Under the pieces are notes generated by a model. It was not told the DNA's origin. It saw only the letters and a list, made by a program, of their open reading frames with translations, and did not search any database. Shown piece after piece: positions 1 through 8,455 of a stretch of DNA of 64,000 nt. A program made the position numbers and the translations under genes. The stretch is taken from the NCBI GenBank assembly GCA_965229695.1, contig OZ245921.1, positions 2,604,001-2,668,000 on the forward strand, written 5' to 3'. Source of the DNA: JANSYL01 sp965229695 (GTDB taxonomy: Bacteria; Pseudomonadota; Alphaproteobacteria; Rhodobacterales; Rhodobacteraceae). How positions within the stretch are numbered: the stretch's first letter is position 1; each line of letters starts with the position of its first letter.

Positions 1-450
1 AGCTACTTTAATCAACTGTCAGTTTTATTTGACCCAGGTAGTCAACGCCCATCTGAAGCATTGATCCAGCAAGTTGAACTGAACGCGTTGTCCAAGTGTA
101 GTCTGGAGATAGGGGCCAGCTTTTCATCGCTCATGACAAAAGAAGCGGAGTATGTCGCCGTCAGTAAGGGAAAAGATGATGCCAAGCGAGGGCGTTTAGG
201 AGGAGCGAAATCGTCCTCAAACAAGGCTAAGCGCATCGGATCATTCGTTGGACAGATAGAAGCCCTTGGGCACTTGTTTCCGCAAATTAGCGAAGAACGG
301 CTGGTCGGTCAGGCGTTCGAAAACGCTGTAGCACAAAACCCCGAACTGTGGACGCAAGGGAGCGGTCAGCGCGACAATTACCTGATCATCATCAGGTCCG
401 AGGATCCGTATAAGTCTCGATATGACGCGGTATTTCGGAAAACCGCTTAA
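1..450 (+). CDS. Hypothetical protein, 5' end cut by window start
   Basis: The frame is open from base 1 through an internal ATG at 103-ish codons before the stop, so the visible part (about 149 residues) is probably the C-terminal portion of a longer gene. I do not recognise the family. The product is hydrophilic with a Lys/Ser-rich stretch (KSSSNKAKR) near the middle and no visible membrane segment. It lies just upstream of two DNA-binding ORFs on the same strand, a set that resembles the replication/regulation module of an integrated phage or plasmid element. Its stop codon sits inside a perfect 18-bp palindrome that could end transcription. Function unknown. Confidence 0.5.
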   Translation, partial: SYFNQLSVLFDPGSQRPSEALIQQVELNALSKCSLEIGASFSSLMTKEAEYVAVSKGKDDAKRGRLGGAKSSSNKAKRIGSFVGQIEALGHLFPQISEERLVGQAFENAVAQNPELWTQGSGQRDNYLIIIRSEDPYKSRYDAVFRKTA

Positions 451-457
451 GCGGTTT
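440..457. terminator. Palindrome at gene end, possible terminator
   Basis: AAACCGCTTAAGCGGTTT is a perfect 18-bp inverted repeat that includes the TAA stop of the first ORF. As RNA it can form a 7-bp stem with a tetraloop. There is no clear T-run after it, so termination is plausible but not demonstrated. Confidence 0.4.
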
Positions 458-563
458 CTGGATTTGAGAGAGCCGCTTTAGCACTGATTTCTCGTGCTTG
501 CTCGAACTAGGGCAATTCAGCTTGAGTGTGTTTAGGCAATCATAATTCGAGCGAGACGAGCCT

Positions 564-788
564 ATGCCAAACTTCTTCGACGAAACCCGGAGTTACGCAC
601 CGGATGATCCCGAGATCGTCAAACTCCTAGGAAACCGGGCGCGGCAAGCGCAGCTTCGCCACCACGGAAGGTCGCCCGCATACTACCGTCTTGGACGCAA
701 GATTTTCTATCATGGCGCTGACTTGAACTCTTGGGCAAACGCCCGACGCGTGGATCCTGCATCGGAGTTGCAACATGCCCCGCGGTGA
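564..788 (+). CDS. Excisionase/AlpA-like helix-turn-helix protein
   Basis: A 74-residue basic protein. The central part, with the pattern YYRLGRKIFYHGADLNSWANARR (split here as YYRLGRKIFY then HGADLNSW), matches the winged-helix layout of small MerR/excisionase-type (HTH_17) proteins, in which an R-x-G-R-x-I-x-Y strand is followed by an aspartate-led recognition segment. Such proteins act as DNA-binding directionality or regulatory factors in phages, plasmids and ICEs. The 3' end overlaps the next gene by 14 bp, suggesting co-translation. No integrase is visible in the window, so the element boundary is not known. Confidence 0.6.
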   Translation: MPNFFDETRSYAPDDPEIVKLLGNRARQAQLRHHGRSPAYYRLGRKIFYHGADLNSWANARRVDPASELQHAPR

Positions 789-1152
789 CCAACACGGAAA
801 CAAACCAAGCTTTCTGAAGCTCGATGGTTGGATCTTTGAGCATGGCGCATATCGTGACCTTGGCTTAGGTTCCCGTGCCCTTCTTTGGGAGCTGATCCGC
901 GTTTACAACGGCTACAACAATGGGCGTCTTTTCTTGTCCCACCGTTTGGCTGCTGCGCGCTTGAACTGCAGTCGGAACACCGTGGCGCGCTACTATCAGG
1001 AGTTGGAAGCCGCAGGTTTCTTGATCAAGACACGGGGGCATTGCTTGGGACCCGACGGGATGGGGCAGTCCGCCCATTGGGCGCTAACGCATCTTCCACG
1101 CGACGGCATGCGCGCCCAGAACAGCTTCAAATACAAAACCCCTGCCACATAA
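775..1152 (+). CDS. Winged-helix/HTH protein of mobile-element type
   Basis: A 125-residue protein with the pattern FxxLxxWIFEHGAYRDLGLGSRALLWEL near the N-terminus followed by a helix-turn-helix (LSHRLAAARLNCSRNTVARY, then YQELEAAGFL) around residues 55-85. This arrangement is common in short replication- or regulation-related proteins of alphaproteobacterial prophages and plasmids: a growth-type N-terminal segment (A-Y-R-x-L), an N-N-G motif and an HTH. The start overlaps the preceding HTH gene, so the two form a small operon. The exact role (replication initiation or repression) cannot be read from the sequence. Confidence 0.55.
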   Translation: MPRGDQHGNKPSFLKLDGWIFEHGAYRDLGLGSRALLWELIRVYNGYNNGRLFLSHRLAAARLNCSRNTVARYYQELEAAGFLIKTRGHCLGPDGMGQSAHWALTHLPRDGMRAQNSFKYKTPAT

Positions 1153-2075
1153 CCTTGCACCCCATGGCTTCCTTATCGCGCCAGGCTATGCAGATTTTGG
1201 GCGTTTGGCAGGACAAAGTCTCGCCATTCGCGCCATAGAAACCAAAGATCGACCGCGCAAAATCTGGGCCATATATACATCTTACCATACCATCAGTTCT
1301 GAGAACGTGAGAGACACCGACCCCACAAGCTAAGGGGGGGAAGCGAAAGTTAACCAGATACGGGTTGCCACCGGCGTCGGTCATCAGATTTTTGCGCGCG
1401 TTGTTTGCGGGGGGGGGGGTGACAGCACCGAGCTCGGACCGGTTTTTGTATCAGGCTGACATCTCTTAATCACATGGGAAGATTTGTGCGCTTCCCCGTG
1501 GCTGTGGTGTCTAAACAAGAAAAAAAATACATGAAAACAGGGCGTTCAAATCTATCTTGCTGCGTGATGGACAACCTATAGAGATCGTCAAGTCAATTAG
1601 AACAAAAGGCTCTCGGTTAAATGCGAGCAAGGCTGGCGGTGTCTGAAACCGCCTGTCAACAATTGCTGCACTGGCGATTTCACCTGGTTTGGTATTGGTG
1701 TTTAACACTGGGCCTCGGGCTGCCCGCGCCTCTAGCTATATGAGTCGATCGGGTTTGGCGCTGATCAATCGATCGATCAGGCCGGCAGAAAATCTCTAAG
1801 GGCGGGAAGCGGTCATTCGCTGCGTCCAATCCGCAGAAAAGTGCGTTGCCAAAAGCGGACAGTTGCGCTGATCTGCGAAGTAAACAGGATCAGAAGCAAG
1901 AGCGAGCGTGGGCAAATGGATCGGGTGCTACAATCGCTAGCGCCCGCAATCCGCCATCGGTGGCAAACCGCCAGCCGCGGCCTATCGGCTAAGACTGGAC
2001 GAAACCCAACCCGGCAGGCAGGAGCTGAGATTTGCTTGAACCGTGCCGGAAGCTATCCAAGAATTCCAGCTCACT
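1153..2075. other. Intergenic, no credible gene
   Basis: About 0.9 kb without a convincing coding region: the open frames here are short, lack ribosome binding sites and do not resemble known proteins. It contains an 11-base G run at 1409-1419, an A-rich tract near 1519-1528 and a near-perfect 18-bp palindrome TGATCAATCGATCGATCA at 1762-1779. It separates the mobile-element-like ORFs from the decayed amidohydrolase and may be junction debris. Confidence 0.5.
1409..1419. repeat. Homopolymer run of 11 G
   Basis: Eleven consecutive G residues lie in non-coding sequence. Such a tract is prone to slippage in replication and in sequencing; its length in the assembly may not be exact. Confidence 0.9.
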
Positions 2076-2915
2076 CTAATGCATTCCGCAAAACGCGACG
2101 TCTTTGACATCAGCCAAGCGATAGAAGCGCGTCGCCGTTGATCCAAAGGCTGCCGCGTAGGCGCATGGCGGGATCAGCTTTCGATAGACTTCCGTGATCT
2201 GCAGGTACCTAGAGTAGAGCTTGTCGACCGGAAAGCTGGACCCGAACATCATGCGATCTTCGTCGTACTGGTCCAGCACGACCTCGACGAGGGGGCCGAT
2301 ACGCTCGGCCGGCCAGATGAGTCAATTCGCCCGCCCAAAACGCGGGCCCCTCTGGGCTGCGGTCTTGGGGGGATCCGGTATGGCGCAAGCGCGACCTGTG
2401 TCTCAGGTGCCTGGTCTGGGGCGTGGGCCGTCTTTTCCATCAACTCGGGGATAAGTTGCAGGTCAAAGCTCAACCCGCGGTGCCCGGCCCCGCGCTAACC
2501 CTTCGTTGAACCGGGGATCATCCAAAAACGTGTTGCTCCCGGTCCGAGCATCCTCGCCAGATGCCCGACCGTCGATCAGGCGTTCCCCGCGCACAGAAGG
2601 CAATGTCGGAAAGGTGTCCAGCCTCGTTTTCAGACCCGAAGTGGTCGGATCGCAGAACACCACCTGGACCAAGGGCCAGTCGGGGTGGTGTCGGTCACCT
2701 GTTGCACCCATCGCGCCTCGGCCAGCCCGGCTTGGGCGCCTACCTTGATACGGAAGGAGCGCGTTATTACCTCGGCTTCGGCACGGAATTCGTCGACCAG
2801 ATATGGGCGCCGGATCGGGGTCGGATCGCCGAAGAACCCGCTCCACGCCTATGGCCATCAGCCACGGGTAGTGGACAGCCTCCATCGTCCACAGCTGGTG
2901 ATGAGCGTCGGTCAT
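2076..2915 (-). pseudogene. Amidohydrolase-2 family gene, multiply frameshifted
   Basis: Read from 2915 downward, homologous amidohydrolase-2 (lactonase-like) segments occur in order but in changing frames: MTDAHHQLW...YPWLMA, then FFGDPTPIRRPYLVDEFRAE, then WPLVQVVFCDPTTSG and DDPRFNEGL, then LSFDLQLIPELMEKTA, then QDRSPEGPAFWAGELTHLA, then the C-terminal DEDRMMFGSSFPVDKLYSRY and FGSTATRFYRL. At least four or five shifts are needed, and the central part looks shortened. The ATG overlaps the stop of the upstream SnoaL gene (ATGA), so it was once the second gene of that minus-strand operon. The intact enzyme would be a TIM-barrel metal-dependent hydrolase of lactones or related esters. It is unlikely to give a functional product. 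Confidence 0.85.
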
Positions 2916-3916
2916 GTGCGCGGAACCTGTGCCATGCGGTCGAGGATGTCGACGCCCTGGGTTTTCCAGAAATGCAGCAGGTCGATGAAGATCCAGTTTT
3001 CGGCCAGTTTGTCGCCTTGGCGCCGATAGATGTCGATCACGCGCATTTCGCCTGGCGCAGCTGAAGCCGGCATTCCCATGAACCCACCCAGATGCTGCAC
3101 CGTGAAATTCGGCCAGCCGAAAAATCCGCCGTAATGCCCCTCGGCCATGCGGCAAATATGGGTGGTGGCAGAGCGATCCGAAAACGCTGCGCGAAAGGGG
3201 CCGGAATGCTGCTTTGCGTAGCGTTCGATCGTGTAGGTCGCACCGATTCCGGCCGGACCCCACCACGCCATGTCGTCATGCCACGTGCGGGCCAGCTCCT
3301 CTTCCAACGGCAGCCCCAGGTGCCAGCTGCCCAGATCCGAAATCATGGCGTTGATCGCTGCCAGCGTGGCAGTCGCTTCGGCTTCGGGCTGTCGGTCAAA
3401 CAGCAGCCCGTCATTGGTCATCGGGCCAGGCTGCACCAGATGCGCCGCGGTCTGGGGCGGAAAGGGGTGTAGCCCGGCCTGCATCATGAGATGCGGAATG
3501 TCGAAATACATGGCCGTTTCGGTGATCTTGCCGTCTTCGACCTTGTGGAATTCGCAATACCGAAGAAAGGCTATCTTGCCGGTCGGTGGGATCCCGAGCC
3601 ACGCGGCGTCAAGCAGACCCATCAGGTGGCCCATCGATACAACCCACACGGATTGGAACCCATCCATCTCGTTGCGGCCGGCCATGAAGATGTCAGTGCG
3701 TCGCTGCATCCGCGCCAGCGACGCCCTAAGCGGTTGCCAAAACTCGGTGGCGACCGCCTCGGGACCGACTAGTTCATTGAACGGGTGAAAGCCTCTCCAG
3801 ATCGCCTTGGGTGCCATGAAGCTTGCAAGGACCGCGGGGACATCGGCGGGCGCGGCCGCATCCATTGCCGCGTGGCAGTCGCGTATCAGCTGTTTCGCGG
3901 CCTGAAAATCTACCAT
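2912..3916 (-). CDS. Double SnoaL-like (NTF2-fold) protein
   Basis: A 334-residue protein made of two SnoaL/ester-cyclase-like NTF2-fold halves. Half one (about residues 25-165) has GPEAVATEFW, RRTDIFMAG and IPPTGKIAFLRYCEFHKVEDGKI; half two (about 205-330) has WWGPAGIGATYTIERYAKQH, GGFFGWPNFT and NWIFIDLLHFWKTQGVDIL. These are the family signature positions P-T-G-x-x-x and E/G-D/G-K-I-x-E. SnoaL proteins catalyse aldol cyclisation or hydration, but many homologues are uncharacterised. ATG 3916 is chosen over the more upstream in-frame ATG (4015) because GGGAAAAAGAG lies just before it and because the upstream ATG would run through the operator region. It is divergent from the ABC importer. 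Confidence 0.8.
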   Translation of the reverse strand: MVDFQAAKQLIRDCHAAMDAAAPADVPAVLASFMAPKAIWRGFHPFNELVGPEAVATEFWQPLRASLARMQRRTDIFMAGRNEMDGFQSVWVVSMGHLMGLLDAAWLGIPPTGKIAFLRYCEFHKVEDGKITETAMYFDIPHLMMQAGLHPFPPQTAAHLVQPGPMTNDGLLFDRQPEAEATATLAAINAMISDLGSWHLGLPLEEELARTWHDDMAWWGPAGIGATYTIERYAKQHSGPFRAAFSDRSATTHICRMAEGHYGGFFGWPNFTVQHLGGFMGMPASAAPGEMRVIDIYRRQGDKLAENWIFIDLLHFWKTQGVDILDRMAQVPRT

Positions 3917-3933
3917 GCGCTCTTTTTCCCGCA

Positions 3934-3955
3934 GCCATGCATTCGCTTGCAAAAA
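3934..3955. promoter_or_regulatory. Candidate LacI-type operator, site 1
   Basis: A 22-bp site with a central CG at 3944-3945; the arms read ATGCATTCG/CTTGCAAAAA. It matches site 2 at 16 of 22 positions, including the core TGCAT-N-CG-N-TTGCAAAAA. It lies 18 bp upstream of the SnoaL start at 3916 and 54 bp (centre to centre) from site 2. The local LacI-family gene at 12457 is the likely reader. Confidence 0.55.
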
Positions 3956-3987
3956 TCCTTGCCAAAATGACGCAGCCCCGTCTAGGC

Positions 3988-4009
3988 TTTTTGCATGCGT
4001 TTGCAAAAA
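3988..4009. promoter_or_regulatory. Candidate LacI-type operator, site 2
   Basis: Arms TTTTTGCA (3988-3995) and TGCAAAAA (4002-4009) form a perfect inverted repeat around a central CG at 3998-3999, the layout typical of LacI-family operators. It lies 31 bp upstream of the importer ATPase start codon, where a bound repressor would block transcription. Confidence 0.65.
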
Positions 4010-4039
4010 CGCCATCTGATCTCACCGGGAGGAGCCTCA

Positions 4040-5089
4040 ATGGCCGAGATCCAACTGCGAAACGTGTCAAAGCGTTGGGGCAACTTCGTCGGGGTCGACA
4101 AGTTCGATCTGACAATTCCAGACCGCGAATTCCTTGTTCTTCTGGGGCCATCGGGCTGCGGCAAGACCACCACCATGCGGATGATCGCGGGGCTGGAAGA
4201 CCCCTCTGATGGCCAGATCACCATCGATGGCCGCGACGTGACGCACCTGGAGCCCAAGGACCGCGACGTTGCGATGGTGTTCCAGAGCTACGCGCTCTAC
4301 CCCAACATGAACGTCTACGAAAACATCCGCTTCCCCCTAAAGGTGCGCGGCGTGGACCCGGCGACCCATGACGAAAAGGTCCGCCGCGCCTCGGCCATGG
4401 TGGAGCTGGACGATTTTCTGCACCGCAAGCCGGCAGCGCTCTCGGGTGGTCAACGCCAGCGCGTGGCCCTGGCCCGCGCCATCGTTCGCCAGCCCAACGT
4501 GTTCCTGATGGATGAGCCGTTATCGAATCTCGATGCCAAGCTGCGCGTGTCGACACGGGCGCAGATCAAGAACCTCAGCCACGAACTGGCGGTGACCACC
4601 GTTTACGTGACCCACGACCAAATCGAGGCCATGACGCTTGCCGACCGCGTCGTGGTCATGAAGGCCGGCGTTGTGCAGCAGGTGGGCAGCCCCACCGATA
4701 TCTATGACAGCCCGGCCAACACTTTTGTGGCAAGCTTTATCGGCAACCCGGCCATGAATCTGATCGACGGGACGGCTTCGGGCGGCGCTTTCTCAGCCGA
4801 GAACACGTCGATCTCGGGCCTCCCCGTACCCGATGGCCCGATGACGCTCGGCTTCCGGGCCGAGGACGCGCAGGTTGTGTCTAGCGGCGGCCAGATCAAT
4901 GCGCCGATCTACACGCTTGAGCTTTTGGGCGACGCCACCATGGTCACCGTCCGGATCGGCGGCGCGCTGGTCAGCGTCCGTGCTGACAAGAGCTTCCGCG
5001 CCGAGATTGAGGATGTGGTTTCGATCAGCGTGCCTAACGAGATTTGCCACCTCTTCGATGGGAAGACCGGTGCGCGAATGAGGGGCTGA
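4040..5089 (+). CDS. ABC importer ATPase, CUT1/UgpC-MalK type
   Basis: A 349-residue nucleotide-binding subunit of a carbohydrate-type (CUT1) importer. Visible motifs are Walker A GPSGCGKTT (about residues 36-44), Q-loop VFQSYALYPNMNV, signature LSGGQRQRVALARA, Walker B VFLMDEPLSNLDAKLR and the switch histidine in YVTHDQ, followed by a C-terminal TOBE-type regulatory domain. ATG 4040 is preceded by GGGAGGA; the in-frame ATG at 3995 lies inside the operator and is rejected. It leads a five- to six-gene operon with the binding protein and two permeases. Substrate not determinable; polyols, sugars and other polar organics are all possible for this family. Confidence 0.93.
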   Translation: MAEIQLRNVSKRWGNFVGVDKFDLTIPDREFLVLLGPSGCGKTTTMRMIAGLEDPSDGQITIDGRDVTHLEPKDRDVAMVFQSYALYPNMNVYENIRFPLKVRGVDPATHDEKVRRASAMVELDDFLHRKPAALSGGQRQRVALARAIVRQPNVFLMDEPLSNLDAKLRVSTRAQIKNLSHELAVTTVYVTHDQIEAMTLADRVVVMKAGVVQQVGSPTDIYDSPANTFVASFIGNPAMNLIDGTASGGAFSAENTSISGLPVPDGPMTLGFRAEDAQVVSSGGQINAPIYTLELLGDATMVTVRIGGALVSVRADKSFRAEIEDVVSISVPNEICHLFDGKTGARMRG

Positions 5090-5130
5090 TGCCCATTGAC
5101 CCTGGTGGGGCTCCGCCGGGACCAACCCGA

Positions 5131-5153
5131 GATGCGTGGTTGCAAGGCGCATC
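5131..5153. other. Short stem-loop before binding-protein gene
   Basis: GATGCG (5131-5136) and CGCATC (5148-5153) are inverted with an 11-nt spacer in the 93-bp gap between the ATPase and binding-protein genes. It could stabilise or process mRNA so that the binding protein is made in excess. Weak evidence. Confidence 0.3.
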
Positions 5154-5182
5154 CCGAACGATATCAAGATAGGGAGAAAAAA

Positions 5183-6427
5183 ATGAAACTTTCCAATGTA
5201 CTGGTGCTAGGCGCTGCCGCGGCCATGATGGGCACCTCGGCCATGGCGCAAAGCTGCGGCCCCGACGGCGCGTCGATCCGCATCCTGGCCAGCGACTTCC
5301 CGGCGATCCACGCCGTCGTCGATGAGGCGGAAGCAAACTGTGGTGCGGGTGCAGGTGAGATCGTGCGCAACCACACCACCGAAGCCCGCCAGATCATGAA
5401 CGCGGCGCTCACGCCCAACCCCTCGGAATACAGCTCGGTGATCGTGGCGAACTCGACACTTGTTCAGCTTATGAACGACGGTCTTGTCCGTCCGCTCAAC
5501 GATTACGTTGAGGCCTATGGCGAAAACATCGAACCCCACCAGCTGATTACCATCGACGGTAATGTGATGGCGATTGCGTTCATGGCCAACAGTCAGCACA
5601 TGTACGCCCGCACCGACGTTCTTGCCGAGGTTGGCATTGACGAAGTGCCCTCGACCTTTGAAGAAATGCTGACCGCAGCCGAAGCCATCCGCGAAGCGGG
5701 CATCATGGAACATCCCATCGTGATGAACATGCAGGTCGGCTGGAACCTGGGTGAAGCGTTCAACCTGTTCTTCCTGGCCCATGGTGGTTCGCACTTCGAG
5801 CCGGGCACAGCACTGCCCAACGTCAACAGCCCCGAAGGTGTTGCCGCGCTGGAGATGATGGCACGCGTGGTGGAATACACCAACCCCGACTTCCTGACCC
5901 AAGCGTCGAACGAAACCCAGGCAGTCTGGGAAGCAGGTCAAGCCGCAATGGGCATCATGTGGGGCTCGCGCGGAGCGGTGATCCTGGACGATGAGGGCGC
6001 GTCCGAGGAAGTGACCTCGAACACCGTTTTGGCGGCCGCCCCCAGCGTCGAAGAGGGCGGCACACCCGCTGCGACCCTGTGGTGGGACGGCTTTACCATC
6101 GCGGCCAACGTGCCCGATGAAGAAGCCGAGGCCACCTTTGCCATGCTGGCAAGCGGCCTAACTTCGGACATGGTCATGGGCAACAACGATGATGCCGTCT
6201 GGCTTCTGGACGGCTTCGAGCCGGGACCGGCGGCTGCGGGCGTAGCTGCGACCGCGGGAGCAGGCGCCATGCCCTACCCGATGGCTCCCCAGATGGGCTT
6301 GATGCACACCGTGATCGACGGTGAACTGTCCGGCTTCCTACAGGGCAACGAAAGCGCCGAACAAGCGCTAACCGACATCGAAGAGGCCTATGAAGCCCAG
6401 GCGCGCGAGGCAGGCTTCCTGCAGTAA
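5183..6427 (+). CDS. ABC importer extracellular solute-binding protein
   Basis: A 414-residue periplasmic substrate-binding protein of the sugar ABC (family 1) type. It starts with a Sec signal peptide (MKLSNVLVLGAAAAMMG, cleavage after AMAQ). The body shows typical features: a segment with DVLAEVGIDEVPSTFEEML and the late WWDGFTIAAN region of the family. ATG 5183 follows AGGGAGAAAAAA; the longer upstream reading lacks a signal peptide at its start. It delivers substrate to the permeases encoded next. A G6/C6 hairpin with a T-run follows the stop codon, a usual device for high relative expression of binding proteins. Confidence 0.9.
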   Translation: MKLSNVLVLGAAAAMMGTSAMAQSCGPDGASIRILASDFPAIHAVVDEAEANCGAGAGEIVRNHTTEARQIMNAALTPNPSEYSSVIVANSTLVQLMNDGLVRPLNDYVEAYGENIEPHQLITIDGNVMAIAFMANSQHMYARTDVLAEVGIDEVPSTFEEMLTAAEAIREAGIMEHPIVMNMQVGWNLGEAFNLFFLAHGGSHFEPGTALPNVNSPEGVAALEMMARVVEYTNPDFLTQASNETQAVWEAGQAAMGIMWGSRGAVILDDEGASEEVTSNTVLAAAPSVEEGGTPAATLWWDGFTIAANVPDEEAEATFAMLASGLTSDMVMGNNDDAVWLLDGFEPGPAAAGVAATAGAGAMPYPMAPQMGLMHTVIDGELSGFLQGNESAEQALTDIEEAYEAQAREAGFLQ

Positions 6428-6438
6428 CGCGACCAGTT

Positions 6439-6465
6439 GGGGGGTCTGGTTTGGCCCCCCGTTTT
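6439..6465 (+). terminator. Intra-operon hairpin after binding-protein gene
   Basis: GGGGGG (6439-6444) pairs with CCCCCC (6455-6460), followed by GTTTT. It sits between the binding-protein stop and the first permease gene and probably acts as a partial terminator or 3' mRNA stabiliser. Confidence 0.6.
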
Positions 6466-6526
6466 CCTCACTGATCCCGACCCGTCAAATCCGACGGGCC
6501 CCATCCGTCAAGCCGAGGTCCGCGCC

Positions 6527-7558
6527 ATGAAACACCGCAGCTTCTTCTGGTTCATCCTGCCGACGCTTACGGCGATGGTTCTGTTCATTGCGCTGCCGAT
6601 TGTGTCGGTCCTGATCCAGTCCCTGCATATCGAACACGAGCAGGTTCTGGTCGTGACCGAAAGCTGCGGACCCTTTGGCTGCACCGAGACAACGACGGTC
6701 GACCAGGAGGCCACACAGGCACTGCAGGCGGACCGGCCTTTGGGGCAGTATAACGGTCTGAACACCTATGGCGGGCGGTCCCATCTGGCGTTTGAGCAAC
6801 TGGGAGAGGCCTGGCGCACCACCGACACTTGGGGCGAGTTCTTCAGCCGGGTTTACAACCTGCCGTTCTATGCAGCGCTGGCCTTTACGCTGACCTACAC
6901 CTTCGTTGTGACGCCCTTTGTTCTGGTGCTTGGCCTTGCCGTCGCTGTTGGCGTGAACAATCTGCCAAAGATCGCGAAGGGGCCAACCATCTTCGTATCG
7001 CTTCTGCCGATGATCGTGACACCGCTTGTGGGCGCGCTGATCTTGTTATGGATGGTCGATGCGGAGGGGATTATTGGCGCGACAATCCAACGAATTGCAG
7101 ATGATCCATCCCTTAGTCTCAGGGCGTCGACACCGCTCATGTGGATCATGCTGATCGTCTACGGCATCTGGTCGTCCATCCCCTTCAGTTTCATCGTGTT
7201 CTACGCCGGACTTCAAACCGTGCCCCACGAAACGATGGAAGCGGCGATGATAGACGGAGCCACCAAATGGCAGCGCATGACCAACGTGGTCGTGCCGCAC
7301 CTGATGCCGCTCGTGGTTTTCATCACGCTGATCCAGTTGATGGACAACTTCCGAGTGTTCGAGCCGATCGTCAGCTTCCAGGCTCAGGCGCACGCCCAGT
7401 CGCTTAGCTACATCATCTTCCAGGACCTTCGCGAAAGCGGGAACCCGCTTTACGGCTCCGCAGGCGCAACCTCGATCATGACGATCCTGGGTGTGGTCAT
7501 CCTTCTGTCGCCGGTGCTGATCCGCACCTACCGCGACTTCACCCGCAAAACGCACTGA
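6527..7558 (+). CDS. ABC importer permease, MalF/UgpA-like
   Basis: A 343-residue inner-membrane permease. One membrane segment lies at about residues 7-28; a periplasmic insertion with two cysteine-containing stretches (ESCGPFGCTE) follows, then five more membrane segments. The EAA loop that contacts the ATPase is visible as ETMEAAMIDGATKWQRMTNVVVPHL. ATG 6527 (MKHRSFFWF) is preferred to the upstream in-frame start because it has a GAGG box and begins just before the first helix. The second permease follows 10 bp after the stop. Confidence 0.9.
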   Translation: MKHRSFFWFILPTLTAMVLFIALPIVSVLIQSLHIEHEQVLVVTESCGPFGCTETTTVDQEATQALQADRPLGQYNGLNTYGGRSHLAFEQLGEAWRTTDTWGEFFSRVYNLPFYAALAFTLTYTFVVTPFVLVLGLAVAVGVNNLPKIAKGPTIFVSLLPMIVTPLVGALILLWMVDAEGIIGATIQRIADDPSLSLRASTPLMWIMLIVYGIWSSIPFSFIVFYAGLQTVPHETMEAAMIDGATKWQRMTNVVVPHLMPLVVFITLIQLMDNFRVFEPIVSFQAQAHAQSLSYIIFQDLRESGNPLYGSAGATSIMTILGVVILLSPVLIRTYRDFTRKTH

Positions 7559-7568
7559 GGAGACCATC

Positions 7569-8450
7569 ATGGCGACCATGGCACAATCGCGTATCACGCC
7601 TCTGACCATCATCTCCCTTGGCCTCGTGCTATTGTGGGTTCTGATCGCGGCCTTCCCGTTCTTCTGGACGCTCTGGGGCAGTTTCAAGGTTCAAGCCGAT
7701 TTCTTCTCGCGGGCGGACTGGATGAACGCGATCCGGGGCACGTTTACGCAGGAAGAAACCGGCGGGTCCTTCACTACTGGTGGCTACTACGGCGCGTGGG
7801 TTCAGGAAGAGTTCTGGCGCGCGGTCTTGAACACCTGTATTGTGGTGTTCTTCACGGTTATCATTTCACTGACCTTCGGCACGCTTGGCGGCTACGCGCT
7901 GGCGCGGTCTGGCTTCCGCTATGCCTTCTGGATCCTAATGATCGCACTGGTCTTCCGCGCGATGCCGCATATCACGTTGGTCTCGGGCTACCTGCTGCCA
8001 TTCTTTGAATGGAACATCTGGGGTATCCTGCCCACCACGATCATCGTTCTGGTGGCGATCAACCAGCCCTTCACGCTGTGGATGCTGCATTCGTTCTTCA
8101 AGAACATTCCCAAGGATTTGGACGAATCCGCCATGGTTGATGGCTGTACGCGTTTCCAGGCATTCCGACACGTCATCATCCCGGTGATGTGGCCCGGGGT
8201 GATCACCACCGGCCTGTTCAGTTTCCTGCTTGCCTATAACGACTTCGCGGTGACCTCGATGCTGCTCAGCTCGGAAAATCAGACGATGATCCCGGCGATC
8301 TCCAGCTTCCTTGGCACAACACAAGAAGCCGGCAACGTGATGTTCGCCGTTGCGGCGGTTGTCTCGGCCACGGCGCCCTTATTCGTGCTTATCATGTTCT
8401 TCCAGCGCCAGATCGTTTCGGGCCTGACCGCGGGGGCCGTCAAAGGCTAG
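7569..8450 (+). CDS. ABC importer permease, MalG/UgpE-like
   Basis: A 293-residue second permease of the same importer, with six predicted membrane segments. The EAA loop reads DLDESAMVDGCTRFQAFRHVIIP. A polar insertion around residues 45-85 sits between helices 1 and 2. The start ATG follows GGAGACCATC, and the gene lies between permease 1 and the SnoaL genes with 5-10 bp spacing, so importer and enzymes are one transcription unit. Confidence 0.92.
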   Translation: MATMAQSRITPLTIISLGLVLLWVLIAAFPFFWTLWGSFKVQADFFSRADWMNAIRGTFTQEETGGSFTTGGYYGAWVQEEFWRAVLNTCIVVFFTVIISLTFGTLGGYALARSGFRYAFWILMIALVFRAMPHITLVSGYLLPFFEWNIWGILPTTIIVLVAINQPFTLWMLHSFFKNIPKDLDESAMVDGCTRFQAFRHVIIPVMWPGVITTGLFSFLLAYNDFAVTSMLLSSENQTMIPAISSFLGTTQEAGNVMFAVAAVVSATAPLFVLIMFFQRQIVSGLTAGAVKG

Positions 8451-8455
8451 GACGA

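Noticed and set aside
1511..1708. Small minus-strand ORF of 65 codons
   Set aside because: No ribosome binding site, no likeness to known proteins, AT-rich non-coding surroundings.
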